Assembly: GCA_003243455.1 (NCBI GenBank)
Contig: QFQS01000002.1
Location: 1 to 64,000, forward strand
Reading direction: 5' to 3'
Length of the DNA stretch: 64,000 nt
Source: Cereibacter sphaeroides
GTDB taxonomy: Bacteria; Pseudomonadota; Alphaproteobacteria; Rhodobacterales; Rhodobacteraceae
Positions 1 to 6,442 of the stretch are shown here, one piece after another; within the stretch, counting starts at the first letter, position 1; each line of letters begins with the position of its first letter. Below the pieces are notes generated by a model that saw only the letters and a list, made by a program, of their open reading frames with translations, made no database searches and was not told where the DNA came from. A program made the position numbers and the translations under genes.

Positions 1-1
1 A

Positions 2-670
2 GCCGGCACGCCCGAGATGCGCCTGCTGGCCGTGTTCCTGGCCAGCGTGGCGATCTATGCGGTCCAGTGGAAGGGCTTTTCCAACCACGCCATGCCGATA
101 TTTTCGATAGCGGCGCTGGGTTTCATCCTGACCCTGCTGGACGGGCCGCAGCATCGCGCCAGACCCATGCTTGCCATCTGCGGCCTGACGCTGCTGCTGT
201 TGCCGACGCCGCTTTCCGGCTTCTATCGAAACGATGTCCCAAAGACTATCGGTGTCGACAGTCTTTCGCTGCCGACGCAGCCAGCCATTCTGGTGGTGTC
301 GACGAATGTGCCGGCTTCCATGTCGCTGACGCTGGATCTGGAGGGGACATGGGTCAGCCGATACCCCTCGCTCTGGTTGCTGCCCGGCGCACGCAAGGGC
401 TTGCGGGAGGCCGACTGTGTGGCCGAGCCGGCCACCTGCGCCACGTTCGAGGCGATATTGAAACGCATGCGCGGCGATACGATCGACGACATGACATCGG
501 GCCGCCCGGACCTGCTGGTTTTCGACAAACCCTCGGCCTATGGGCAAAAGAGCACGCTCAATTATCAGGACTTCCTCGGCGAGGATGCGCGGTTTGAGGG
601 CCTGATGGCCGATTATCGTCATGTACGCGAGACGAAACAGTTCTCTGTCTGGACCCGCATTCAGCAATAA
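2..670 (+). CDS. C-terminal part of a hypothetical integral membrane protein (5' end outside window)
   Basis: The frame is open from base 2 through the Met at 17 to the stop at 668-670, so the real start probably lies upstream and this is a fragment. The visible part begins with about three hydrophobic segments (roughly residues 1-20, 28-42 and 50-66 counted from the Met at 17). A mostly soluble tail of about 150 residues follows. The layout of membrane helices then a soluble C-terminal domain resembles large polytopic membrane enzymes such as lipid-linked glycosyltransferases, but I see no diagnostic motif and assign no function. The left repeat of the tRNA-Arg element begins 13 bp after the stop, so before the insertion this gene and the tRNA gene were neighbours. 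Confidence 0.6.
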   Translation, partial: AGTPEMRLLAVFLASVAIYAVQWKGFSNHAMPIFSIAALGFILTLLDGPQHRARPMLAICGLTLLLLPTPLSGFYRNDVPKTIGVDSLSLPTQPAILVVSTNVPASMSLTLDLEGTWVSRYPSLWLLPGARKGLREADCVAEPATCATFEAILKRMRGDTIDDMTSGRPDLLVFDKPSAYGQKSTLNYQDFLGEDARFEGLMADYRHVRETKQFSVWTRIQQ

Positions 671-682
671 CCGCAAGACCAC

Positions 683-697
683 TGGTGACCCCGGATG
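683..697. repeat. Left attachment-site repeat (attL core)
   Basis: Perfect 15-bp match to the 3' end of the tRNA-Arg gene at 5082-5096. It sits 13 bp after the stop of the upstream membrane-protein gene. It is the expected partial tRNA copy left at the far end of an element inserted at a tRNA 3' end. Confidence 0.8.
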
Positions 698-724
698 CTT
701 TGCAACAAGCGAGGCATTCCAGCG

Positions 725-793
725 GGTTAGGTCTGCTAACCTGTAAAAAATGGGCCATTGAAAAGAAAAGACCTTTTCCGCCGCTTGCTAACT
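725..793. repeat. Candidate integrase arm-type sites, left end
   Basis: GGTTAG (725-730) and CTAACC (736-741) form an inverted pair around a 5-nt centre. The 10-mer TCTGCTAACC (732-741) occurs again at 5008-5017 near the right end. A further GCTAAC copy is at 787-792. Short repeats clustered within about 100 bp of each att core resemble the arm sites bound by the N-terminal domain of tyrosine integrases. The role is inferred. Confidence 0.45.
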
Positions 794-815
794 GTGGCCA
801 GTCAGGCGGTGCGCT

Positions 816-1058
816 ATGACGACCTGGACCGAACAAGCCCAACGCGCGGGCCGCACCGCCGCCGATGCTATCTGGCATGCAGGCGACCGCCTGTCGCTTA
901 TCACCAAGGCCGAGCGTGTCACTGCGCTCGCAGCCACGATGGCAACGGCAATGAAACAGGCAGGCTGCCCCGAAGCTCAGATCGAAGAGGCCCACGAGAC
1001 CCTGAAAGCCGCCTTCGCTGATCGACTGCATGACCTGAGCCTGGAGGGCGAGCAATGA
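816..1058 (+). CDS. Small hypothetical protein of the tRNA-Arg element
   Basis: 80 residues, Ala-rich and probably largely alpha-helical, with no family I recognise. Its stop overlaps the start of the next gene by ATGA (1055-1058), so the two are probably translated together. It is the first gene inside the element, where small satellites often carry regulators or excisionases, but no clear HTH is visible. No strong ribosome-binding site precedes the ATG at 816; a longer overlapping frame starting at 758 is read as a shadow. Confidence 0.5.
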   Translation: MTTWTEQAQRAGRTAADAIWHAGDRLSLITKAERVTALAATMATAMKQAGCPEAQIEEAHETLKAAFADRLHDLSLEGEQ

Positions 1059-1813
1059 GCAACGACAAAGGCACTGCTCAGAAGCTAAAGCAGCTTGTCC
1101 TGGATCATGCTGAGTATGACTTTGAGGGTTTCACATGGTTGCAGTGCAATCTCGAAATCCTGGGCGAAAACCTAGGAGTGCACAAGAACACCATCCGAAA
1201 TGCCCTCACCAAGCCGCCGTTTCGCTACATCGAGAAAAACACCGATGAGGGGGCAAAGCGGCTCTTGGTCAGGATCGGTGAGGGAATGTGCGAGACCGAC
1301 CATGTCTTCGTCTTGCGCGCCATCTGGAGGAAGGGACTGGTCTATTACAATGCCGCGCTAGAAGAGCAGCTTACTTTCAAGGTGCTGACCCTCAAGAATA
1401 TGGGTGCAGAGAAAGCACTGTATGAGCGGCTCTTGCATCGTATCAACTCGGCCCATGAAGGCGCGAAGGAACTGGATACGCTAAAGGCTGGCGGAAAGGT
1501 TTCTCTGCAAGTGACGCCTGTCCAGATGGGACAGTTGCGGGGAGTGGTGCAGGCGCTAGGAGAGGATGCGCCAAACACCGTTTCTTGCCTCCTGACCTAC
1601 GATGGCTGGCTAACCTTCATGGCCTATCTCAAAGCCGAGAACCGGACGGCAAGGCATTACCATTGGCCAGAGTTAGGGGAGATCATGCGCAACCCCGACA
1701 TCGCGCTATCAACCTACCTCGACATCCTACAGGCATCCGCCAAGATTGACCTGAAAGAAACTGCCCGGCTCACGGCTAAGATCGAGCAATTGACACCCAA
1801 GAAAGCGGCCTAA
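1055..1813 (+). CDS. Putative HTH/replication-initiator-like protein of the element
   Basis: 252 residues, no confident family assignment. Around residues 34-50 the string LGENLGVHKNTIRNAL looks like a helix-turn-helix recognition segment, and the rest is charged and helical. The gene is translationally coupled to the small ORF upstream. Just downstream lies an AT-rich region with long inverted repeats, the arrangement expected of a Rep gene beside its origin or of a regulator beside its operator. Its base composition is visibly less GC-rich than the housekeeping genes. The replication role is inferred from context; a transcriptional regulator is equally possible. Confidence 0.5.
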   Translation: MSNDKGTAQKLKQLVLDHAEYDFEGFTWLQCNLEILGENLGVHKNTIRNALTKPPFRYIEKNTDEGAKRLLVRIGEGMCETDHVFVLRAIWRKGLVYYNAALEEQLTFKVLTLKNMGAEKALYERLLHRINSAHEGAKELDTLKAGGKVSLQVTPVQMGQLRGVVQALGEDAPNTVSCLLTYDGWLTFMAYLKAENRTARHYHWPELGEIMRNPDIALSTYLDILQASAKIDLKETARLTAKIEQLTPKKAA

Positions 1814-2141
1814 CCGGCCAAACTGTATTCTCTCTTGTCCCCTGTATATGAATTTATAGAAGTTAAGTAATCAGTATCCTTCCTACTAATACCAGGGGGA
1901 CAGAGAGAATACAGTATAGGAAGGATCGTGATCGCTGCGCTCACACGACCTTCCTCTTTACGGGAAGACCTCTAGACAGGAAGCGCCGGAACAGATCAAC
2001 CCGAGGAAGGGGTATGTTAACGCGGGCGGGCGCGACCCGGTTTTCCCGTTGGCTCCAATCCAAGACCACCCCCCGACATACTTGCTGACAACGCCCGATC
2101 CGTGAGTAAATTGGCTGTCACCTCATTTCTGGTGACGCCCC
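1814..2141. other. Non-coding, AT-rich inverted-repeat region between the Rep-like and portal genes
   Basis: No credible gene. Arms ACTGTATTCTCTCT (1822-1835) and its exact reverse complement (1902-1915) flank an AT-rich centre. Inside, ATCCTTCCTA (about 1876-1885) pairs with TAGGAAGGAT (about 1917-1926). A bulged hairpin (AGGAAGG...CCTTCCT) follows at about 1917-1955. The stretch from about 1990 to 2141 is GC-rich without visible structure. This may be an origin, operator or transcription-control site of the element. Confidence 0.55.
1822..1915. repeat. Long inverted repeat with 14-bp perfect arms
   Basis: Left arm 1822-1835 and right arm 1902-1915 are perfect reverse complements. Pairing extends inward with one unpaired T through TGTCCCC/GGGGGACA. 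The 66-bp spacer is notably AT-rich for this genome. Its position directly after the Rep-like gene suggests a replication or regulatory site rather than a simple terminator, since no T-run follows. Confidence 0.6.
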
Positions 2142-3386
2142 TTGTTCCTCTTCACTCGACGCAGCAAGACCGAGACAGCCGCCGCGCCTGCGGCTGAAAC
2201 CCGTTCGCTGGCCAACCCCGCTGCATGGTTGGAAGCGATGTTCGGGTCTACCCCGTCGCAGGCTGGCGTCAGTGTCACCCCGACCACCGCCATGAGTTGC
2301 CCGCCTGTCAGAGCCGCCGTGGCAGCCATCGCAGAAGGCGTGGGCGGGCTGCCCTGCATCCTCTACCGGAAGGGCGAAGACGGCTCACGGGACCGCGCCA
2401 CCGACCGCGCCGCCTATGGTCTATTGCATGCCGCGGCAAACGACTGGACGCCCAGCCCGGCACTCTTCGAACAAGTCACCCGAGACAGCCTTTTGCATGG
2501 AAACGGGTTTGCCGCCATTGTTCGCGATGGCACCCGCACCCCCCGTGAACTGATCCGCCTCGCTCCAGAGGCCGTGCGTGTCGAACAAGACCCGACCAGC
2601 GGTGAACCTCGCTACACACTGGCCACAGCCAACGGATCGACCCGCACCCAGGATCGTCGCGATATCCTGCACATTCAGGCCCCATCGCTCGACGGGGTCA
2701 AAGGGCAGTCCCCAATCATCGCCTGCAAGGATGCCATCGGCATCGCAATGACCATTGAGGGTCACGTTGCCCGCCTGTTTGGCCGTGGTGCCAGACCGTC
2801 CGGCGTCTTGGCTTCCGAAAAGCAGATGAGCGATGATGCGAAGGCGAGGCTTGCAACACAATGGATGGCCGCCCACGGCGGCGGCAAGAGCGGTGGAACC
2901 GCGATTTTGGATGAAAACATCCAATTCAAATCCATCACCCTGTCGTCGGTCGAAGCCCAGACCCTAGAGCTTTGGGGCTTCGCGGTCTTGCAGATCGCAC
3001 GGACTTTCCGGGTGCCGCCCCATCTGATCTTCGACCTGTCCCGCGCTACCTGGGCAAACGCAGGCGAAATGGGAAGCACCTTCCTGCGGTTCTCGCTCAT
3101 GCGGTGGGTCAAAGCTTGGCAGGGCGAGATCAACCTGAAGCTGGTCAACCCGGAAGATCGCGGCGCGGTCTATGCCGAATTCCTGCTGGACGATCTGCTG
3201 CGCTCTGACCTGTCGGCACGGGCAACCGCCTATTCCCAGATGATCGCCGCCCGCATCCTCAATCCTAATGAGGTTCGCGCGATGGAGAACCGCGCCCCCT
3301 ACGCAGGCGGCGAAGTGTTCCAAAACCCAAATGTGACCGTCACGACCAAGACCACCGGTCCCGCCGAACCGGAGGGCGACGAATGA
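2142..3386 (+). CDS. HK97-family phage portal protein
   Basis: 414 residues, a full-length portal of the HK97 type: the dodecameric ring at the capsid vertex through which DNA is packaged. Family-typical stretches are visible in the mid-region (ILHIQAPSLDGVKGQSPI near residue 175 and LWGFAVLQIARTFRVPPH near 280). The start is TTG at 2142; ATG codons occur only far inside the conserved part. The gene opens a four-gene cassette, and its stop overlaps the next start by ATGA (3383-3386). No terminase gene precedes it, where one is normally found. It looks intact, but cannot function in the present truncated element. Confidence 0.9.
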   Translation: MFLFTRRSKTETAAAPAAETRSLANPAAWLEAMFGSTPSQAGVSVTPTTAMSCPPVRAAVAAIAEGVGGLPCILYRKGEDGSRDRATDRAAYGLLHAAANDWTPSPALFEQVTRDSLLHGNGFAAIVRDGTRTPRELIRLAPEAVRVEQDPTSGEPRYTLATANGSTRTQDRRDILHIQAPSLDGVKGQSPIIACKDAIGIAMTIEGHVARLFGRGARPSGVLASEKQMSDDAKARLATQWMAAHGGGKSGGTAILDENIQFKSITLSSVEAQTLELWGFAVLQIARTFRVPPHLIFDLSRATWANAGEMGSTFLRFSLMRWVKAWQGEINLKLVNPEDRGAVYAEFLLDDLLRSDLSARATAYSQMIAARILNPNEVRAMENRAPYAGGEVFQNPNVTVTTKTTGPAEPEGDE

Positions 3387-3736
3387 CCGACGCCCCAGCG
3401 CTCCGCGCGTTTTTCGGTGATCGCGAACATGTCTTCCGCCTGACCGTGCCGCTGGTGGCCGAGCTAGAGCGCCAGACCGGCCAGGGCATCGGCGGTTTCA
3501 GCCGTCGCTTGATGGGCCAGGACTTCCGGCTTGCCGACCTGCACAACACCATTCGCCTGGGTCTGATCGGTGGAGGCGAGACATCGCCAGAAGAAGCCGC
3601 TGCCCTGGTCGCGAACTACGGCGCTTCGGTTCCCGTCCTGCACCAATTCGCTTTGGCCGTGTCGGTCATCGAAATCCTGATGATGGGGCCTGCCGAAGAA
3701 ATCCCAACCGTTGTGAATTTGGAGGCAGCCGAATGA
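3383..3736 (+). CDS. GTA/phage tail-assembly protein (GTA gp10-like, TAC family)
   Basis: 117 residues resembling the small 'gene transfer agent family' tail-assembly proteins (GTA-TIM/TAC type). Typical features are LTVPLVAELERQTGQGI near residues 23-39 and the middle segment around LADLHNTIRLGLIGGG. In the Rhodobacter capsulatus GTA and in phages this gene lies in the tail region, well downstream of the capsid. Here it sits between portal and protease, which is unusual. It overlaps both neighbours by 4 bp. The family call is from sequence style only. Confidence 0.65.
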   Translation: MTDAPALRAFFGDREHVFRLTVPLVAELERQTGQGIGGFSRRLMGQDFRLADLHNTIRLGLIGGGETSPEEAAALVANYGASVPVLHQFALAVSVIEILMMGPAEEIPTVVNLEAAE

Positions 3737-4290
3737 CCCGCCAGTCTGTGCAATCAATTGCACACGAAACCCGCCAGATCGAAGGCACCGAGCTTGCCGA
3801 CATGGAAGTGAGGTTCGCGCCTGTCGGTGATGACGGCTCCATTGAAGGCATGGCCGTGCGCTTTGGCGTGACGGATGCTTACCGTAGCGAATTCGCGGCC
3901 AGCGCCTTCGCCGGTTCGGCTGGCCGGTCAGTTCCGATGCTGTGGAGCCACGACCCTGCCCAGGTGATCGGCTCCTGGTCTTCGGTCGAAGTGCGCGCGG
4001 ATGGGCTGGCCGTGAAGGGCAAGCTCAACCTCGCAGTCGCCAAGGCCCAGGAAGTGCGCGCCCTTCTGCAAGCCGGTGACATCAATGGAATGTCTGTCGG
4101 TTTCCGCACCATCAAGGACGAGCGCCTTGCGAATGGCGTCCGCCGGATCACCGAAGCCCGCTTGGGGGAAATCAGCATCGTGGCTGTTCCTGCCGTGCCC
4201 GGCTCAACAGTGACCTCTATCCGCTCCACCCCAGACCTGACCGCTTTTCTGACCGCCTGCCGCTCTGCAACCGCTGCCCTCAAAGGATGA
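3733..4290 (+). CDS. HK97-family prohead protease
   Basis: 185 residues, normal size for this serine-protease family, which trims the capsid N-terminus during head maturation. The catalytic His lies in LWSHDP (about residue 74) and the catalytic Ser in NGMSVGF (about 121), followed by the conserved EISIVAVPAVPGS strand near residue 154. It lies directly before the capsid gene, its usual partner, and overlaps it by ATGA at 4287-4290. The reading frame is intact. Confidence 0.92.
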   Translation: MTRQSVQSIAHETRQIEGTELADMEVRFAPVGDDGSIEGMAVRFGVTDAYRSEFAASAFAGSAGRSVPMLWSHDPAQVIGSWSSVEVRADGLAVKGKLNLAVAKAQEVRALLQAGDINGMSVGFRTIKDERLANGVRRITEARLGEISIVAVPAVPGSTVTSIRSTPDLTAFLTACRSATAALKG

Positions 4291-4979
4291 ACCTGATGAA
4301 ACACGCCCCTCTTGAAATCCGTTCGGGTCTGCCGCTCGAAACCCGGCGAGACCCGCCATCCGATCCGCTGGCCATCGCGACTGCCGCCGTTGAAGAACTG
4401 CGCACCGCCGCGACAGAGGCCCAGACCCGCCACGACACCGAAGTGCGCGGCCTGACCGAACGCCTTGCGGCTCTTGAAACCCGCGCTAATCGTCCAACCG
4501 GCACGGAAACCCCGACAGAACCGACCCCGGAGCGTCGGGCCTTCGCAGCCTACCTGCGTCTGGGTGATGCGATCAGCGCCGATGAGCAACGCTCGCTTAC
4601 GCAGTCGTCCGACACGGGCGGCGGCTATCTGGCACCGCCTGAGATGGCGAGCGAGATCATCCGCGATCTGCTGGAATTCAGCCCCATGCGCTCTGTCGCA
4701 TCGGTGCGCACGACCACCGCGCCCAGCGTCGTTTACCCTACCCGTGGCGACGTGACCAACGCCCGCTGGCTTGGCGAAAACCAGGCATCGGAAGAGTCGG
4801 AAATCAGCTTCGGTCAACGCGAGATCGCGGTTCGCGAACTCGGCACCCATGTGGACATTTCCAACCGCCTTCTGGCCGATGCGCCCCAGGCTGAAACCGA
4901 AGTGCGTAGCGCCCTGGCCGAAGACTTTGGCCGCAAGGAAGCGCTGGGCTTCCTCTTCGGGGATGGCCGCAATGGCTAA
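4287..4979 (+). pseudogene. HK97-type major capsid protein, 3'-truncated
   Basis: 230 residues against about 380-420 for the family. The N-terminal scaffold-like delta region is present (residues about 1-75, with a charged helical stretch). The start of the HK97 fold is also present (DTGGGYLAPPEMASEI near residue 110, then the ISFGQREIAVRELGTHVDIS strand region). The protein stops after LGFLFGDGRNG, where a normal capsid protein would continue for about 150 residues. The end coincides with the start of unrelated sequence in another frame (4972-5052), so the truncation is best explained by a deletion that joined the capsid gene to sequence near attR. It is annotated as a pseudogene because the remaining fold cannot be complete. 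Confidence 0.85.
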
Positions 4980-5052
4980 GCTGGCTGCGCACCAGATCGA
5001 AGATCAATCTGCTAACCCTGAACCTCAGGTTAGCAACTCTGAGGGGAAGTGA
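4972..5052 (+). pseudogene. Short relic reading frame next to attR, possibly an integrase C-terminus
   Basis: A 26-residue frame (MAKLAAHQIED... ending SNSEGK) begins inside the last bases of the truncated capsid gene in another frame and stops 30 bp before the right att repeat. Tyrosine-integrase genes commonly end just beside the tRNA-side attachment site, so this may be the tail of a deleted integrase. The candidate arm repeats fall inside it. This is inference; there is too little sequence to identify the family. Confidence 0.3.
5008..5034. repeat. Candidate integrase arm-type sites, right end
   Basis: TCTGCTAACC (5008-5017) repeats the 10-mer at 732-741. GCTAACC (5011-5017) and GGTTAGC (5028-5034) form an inverted pair. 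They lie about 50 bp inside the right att core, a mirror of the left end. Confidence 0.45.
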
Positions 5053-5081
5053 CTTGAAAATACAGCGTTTTTCGGCATTGG

Positions 5082-5096
5082 TGGTGACCCCGGATG
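5082..5096. repeat. Right attachment-site repeat (attR core), 3' end of tRNA-Arg
   Basis: Identical to 683-697. It covers CCA, the discriminator base, the 3' acceptor strand and the first bases of the T-arm of the tRNA gene, so the functional tRNA is kept intact at this end. Confidence 0.8.
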
Positions 5097-5157
5097 GATT
5101 CGAACCATCGACCTGCCGCTTAGGAGGCGGCCGCTCTATCCCCTGAGCTACGAGGCC
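5082..5157 (-). tRNA. tRNA-Arg (anticodon CCT)
   Basis: 76 nt including an encoded CCA. On the minus strand the acceptor strands GGCCTCG and CGGGGTC pair (two G-U pairs). The D-arm is AGCTCAGGGGATAGAGC. The anticodon stem GCCGC/GCGGC encloses loop CTCCTAA, giving anticodon CCT (reads AGG). The T-arm is GATGG-TTCGAAT-CCATC. It reads a rare arginine codon and has served as the integration target of the adjacent element. A weak promoter candidate lies upstream on the minus strand: TTGCAA at 5203-5198 with CATGTA 17 bp downstream. Confidence 0.97.
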
Positions 5158-5323
5158 CCGAAGGCCGTGCGCCTTACATGCGGGGAAATGGCGCGGCTTG
5201 CAACGTCTTCCGTCTTGTCGGGGAAGAGGTAAGGGGGGGTGTGATTGGCCCACCACTCCCCCCTTGGTCCCCTGCGTCGTGTTTGAGAGCTTGCAAGACG
5301 CGAGGATGTCGTCGGCTGTTGCC

Positions 5324-5335
5324 GTTAGCGATAAC
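5324..5335. promoter_or_regulatory. Candidate GntR-type (LacI family) operator
   Basis: GTTAGCGATAAC is a 12-bp near-palindrome with GTTA/TAAC half-sites and central CG, followed by AT. It fits the TGTTANCGNTAACA pattern known for gluconate-type LacI-family repressors. It lies about 85 bp upstream of the LacI-family gene, consistent with autoregulation. The remainder of 5158-5410 contains a G-run/C-run potential hairpin at about 5227-5266 and nothing else I can interpret. Confidence 0.5.
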
Positions 5336-5419
5336 ATACCAATGGGGCCAACCTTGGACAAGACGGGAATTTCCCGTTAACAAAAGGGTCACAGACGTTT
5401 CGACAGGGGCTTGCCGCGC

Positions 5420-6439
5420 GTGACACGACAGACCGCCATTTCCGCCCGCCGCCCGCTTACGCTTCGCGATGTCTCCGATGCCTCGGGCGTCAGCGAGATG
5501 ACGGTCAGCCGTGTATTGCGAAACAGGGGCGACGTATCCCCGGCGACCCGGGCGCGGGTGCTGGAGGCAGCGCGGTCGCTGGGCTATGTGCCGAACAAGA
5601 TCGCGGGGGCGCTGGCCAGCCAGCGGGTGAACCTGGTTGCGGTTATCATCCCTTCGCTGTCGAACATGGTCTTCCCCGAAGTGATGACGGGCGTGTCCGA
5701 GGTGCTGGAGGATACCGGCCTGCAGCCCGTCGTGGGTGTCACAAACTACTCGCCCGAACGCGAGGAGACGGTGCTGTATGAGATGCTGTCCTGGCGTCCC
5801 TCGGGCATCATCATCGCCGGGCTGGAGCACACACCTTCCGCAAGGGCGATGCTGGAAAATGCGGGCATTCCGATTGTCGAGATCATGGATATCGACGGCA
5901 CGCCCGTGGATAGCGCCGTTGGTATCTCTCACCGCCGGGCGGGGCGGCAGATGGCAGAGGCGATCATCGCTTCGGGCTACAAGAAGATCGGCTTTCTGGG
6001 CACCAAGATGCCCGAGGACCATCGCGCCCGGAAACGGCTGGAGGGTTTTCAGTCGGCGCTGGAGAAGGCGGGGCTTTCGGTGGCCGACCAGGAATTCTAT
6101 TCGGGCGGGTCGGCGCTGCTGAAGGGACGCGAGATGACGGCCACGATCCTGAAGCGCTCTCCCGATCTGGATTTCCTCTATTACTCCAATGACATGATCG
6201 GTGCTGGCGGGCTGCTGTACTGCCTGCACGAAGACATAGACGTTCCGGGGACCGTCGGGCTTGCCGGTTTCAACGGTGTCGAACTGCTGGATGGGCTGCC
6301 GCGCAAGCTTGCAACGATGGATGCCTGTCGGCTGGAGATCGGGCGGACGGCGGCCGAGATCGTCTCGGGCAAGAGGTCGCATGGCGTGGTGGAGCTTTCC
6401 CCGACGCTGCAGCCGGGCGATACGATCCGCCGCGCCTGA
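5420..6439 (+). CDS. LacI/GntR-type transcriptional repressor
   Basis: About 340 residues, normal LacI-family length. An N-terminal HTH (LRDVSDASGVSEMTVSRVLR) and hinge helix (LGYVPNKIAGALASQR) precede a periplasmic-binding-protein-like effector domain. Resemblance is strongest to gluconate-utilisation repressors. GTG at 5420 is chosen because AGGGG lies about 10 bases upstream; TTG at 5411 is an alternative that adds three residues. No sugar catabolic gene is adjacent: tRNA-Arg is upstream, and mtaB is convergent 3 bp downstream. The regulator is therefore an orphan whose targets lie elsewhere. A matching operator-like palindrome lies upstream. Confidence 0.9.
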   Translation: MTRQTAISARRPLTLRDVSDASGVSEMTVSRVLRNRGDVSPATRARVLEAARSLGYVPNKIAGALASQRVNLVAVIIPSLSNMVFPEVMTGVSEVLEDTGLQPVVGVTNYSPEREETVLYEMLSWRPSGIIIAGLEHTPSARAMLENAGIPIVEIMDIDGTPVDSAVGISHRRAGRQMAEAIIASGYKKIGFLGTKMPEDHRARKRLEGFQSALEKAGLSVADQEFYSGGSALLKGREMTATILKRSPDLDFLYYSNDMIGAGGLLYCLHEDIDVPGTVGLAGFNGVELLDGLPRKLATMDACRLEIGRTAAEIVSGKRSHGVVELSPTLQPGDTIRRA

Positions 6440-6442
6440 GTT

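Larger units (their letters stand above)
683..5096. mobile_element. Defective prophage or phage-satellite relic integrated at tRNA-Arg
   Basis: A 15-bp direct repeat, TGGTGACCCCGGATG, lies at 683-697 and 5082-5096. The right copy is the 3' end (with CCA) of the minus-strand tRNA-Arg gene, the standard signature of tyrosine-integrase insertion. Between the repeats are a small ORF, an HTH/Rep-like gene, an inverted-repeat region and a head-gene cassette (portal, tail-assembly protein, protease, truncated capsid) with 4-bp start/stop overlaps. At 4.4 kb it lacks a recognisable integrase, terminase, head-tail connectors and tail genes, so it cannot be autonomous. A rep-like gene followed closely by capsid genes is compatible with a decayed capsid-forming satellite (cf-PICI-like), but a deleted ordinary siphophage fits as well. 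Confidence 0.8.

Noticed and set aside
683..5096. Functional gene transfer agent cluster
   Set aside because: One small gene resembles a GTA protein, but the truncated capsid, missing terminase and tail genes and tRNA att repeats point to a mobile-element relic rather than a GTA locus.
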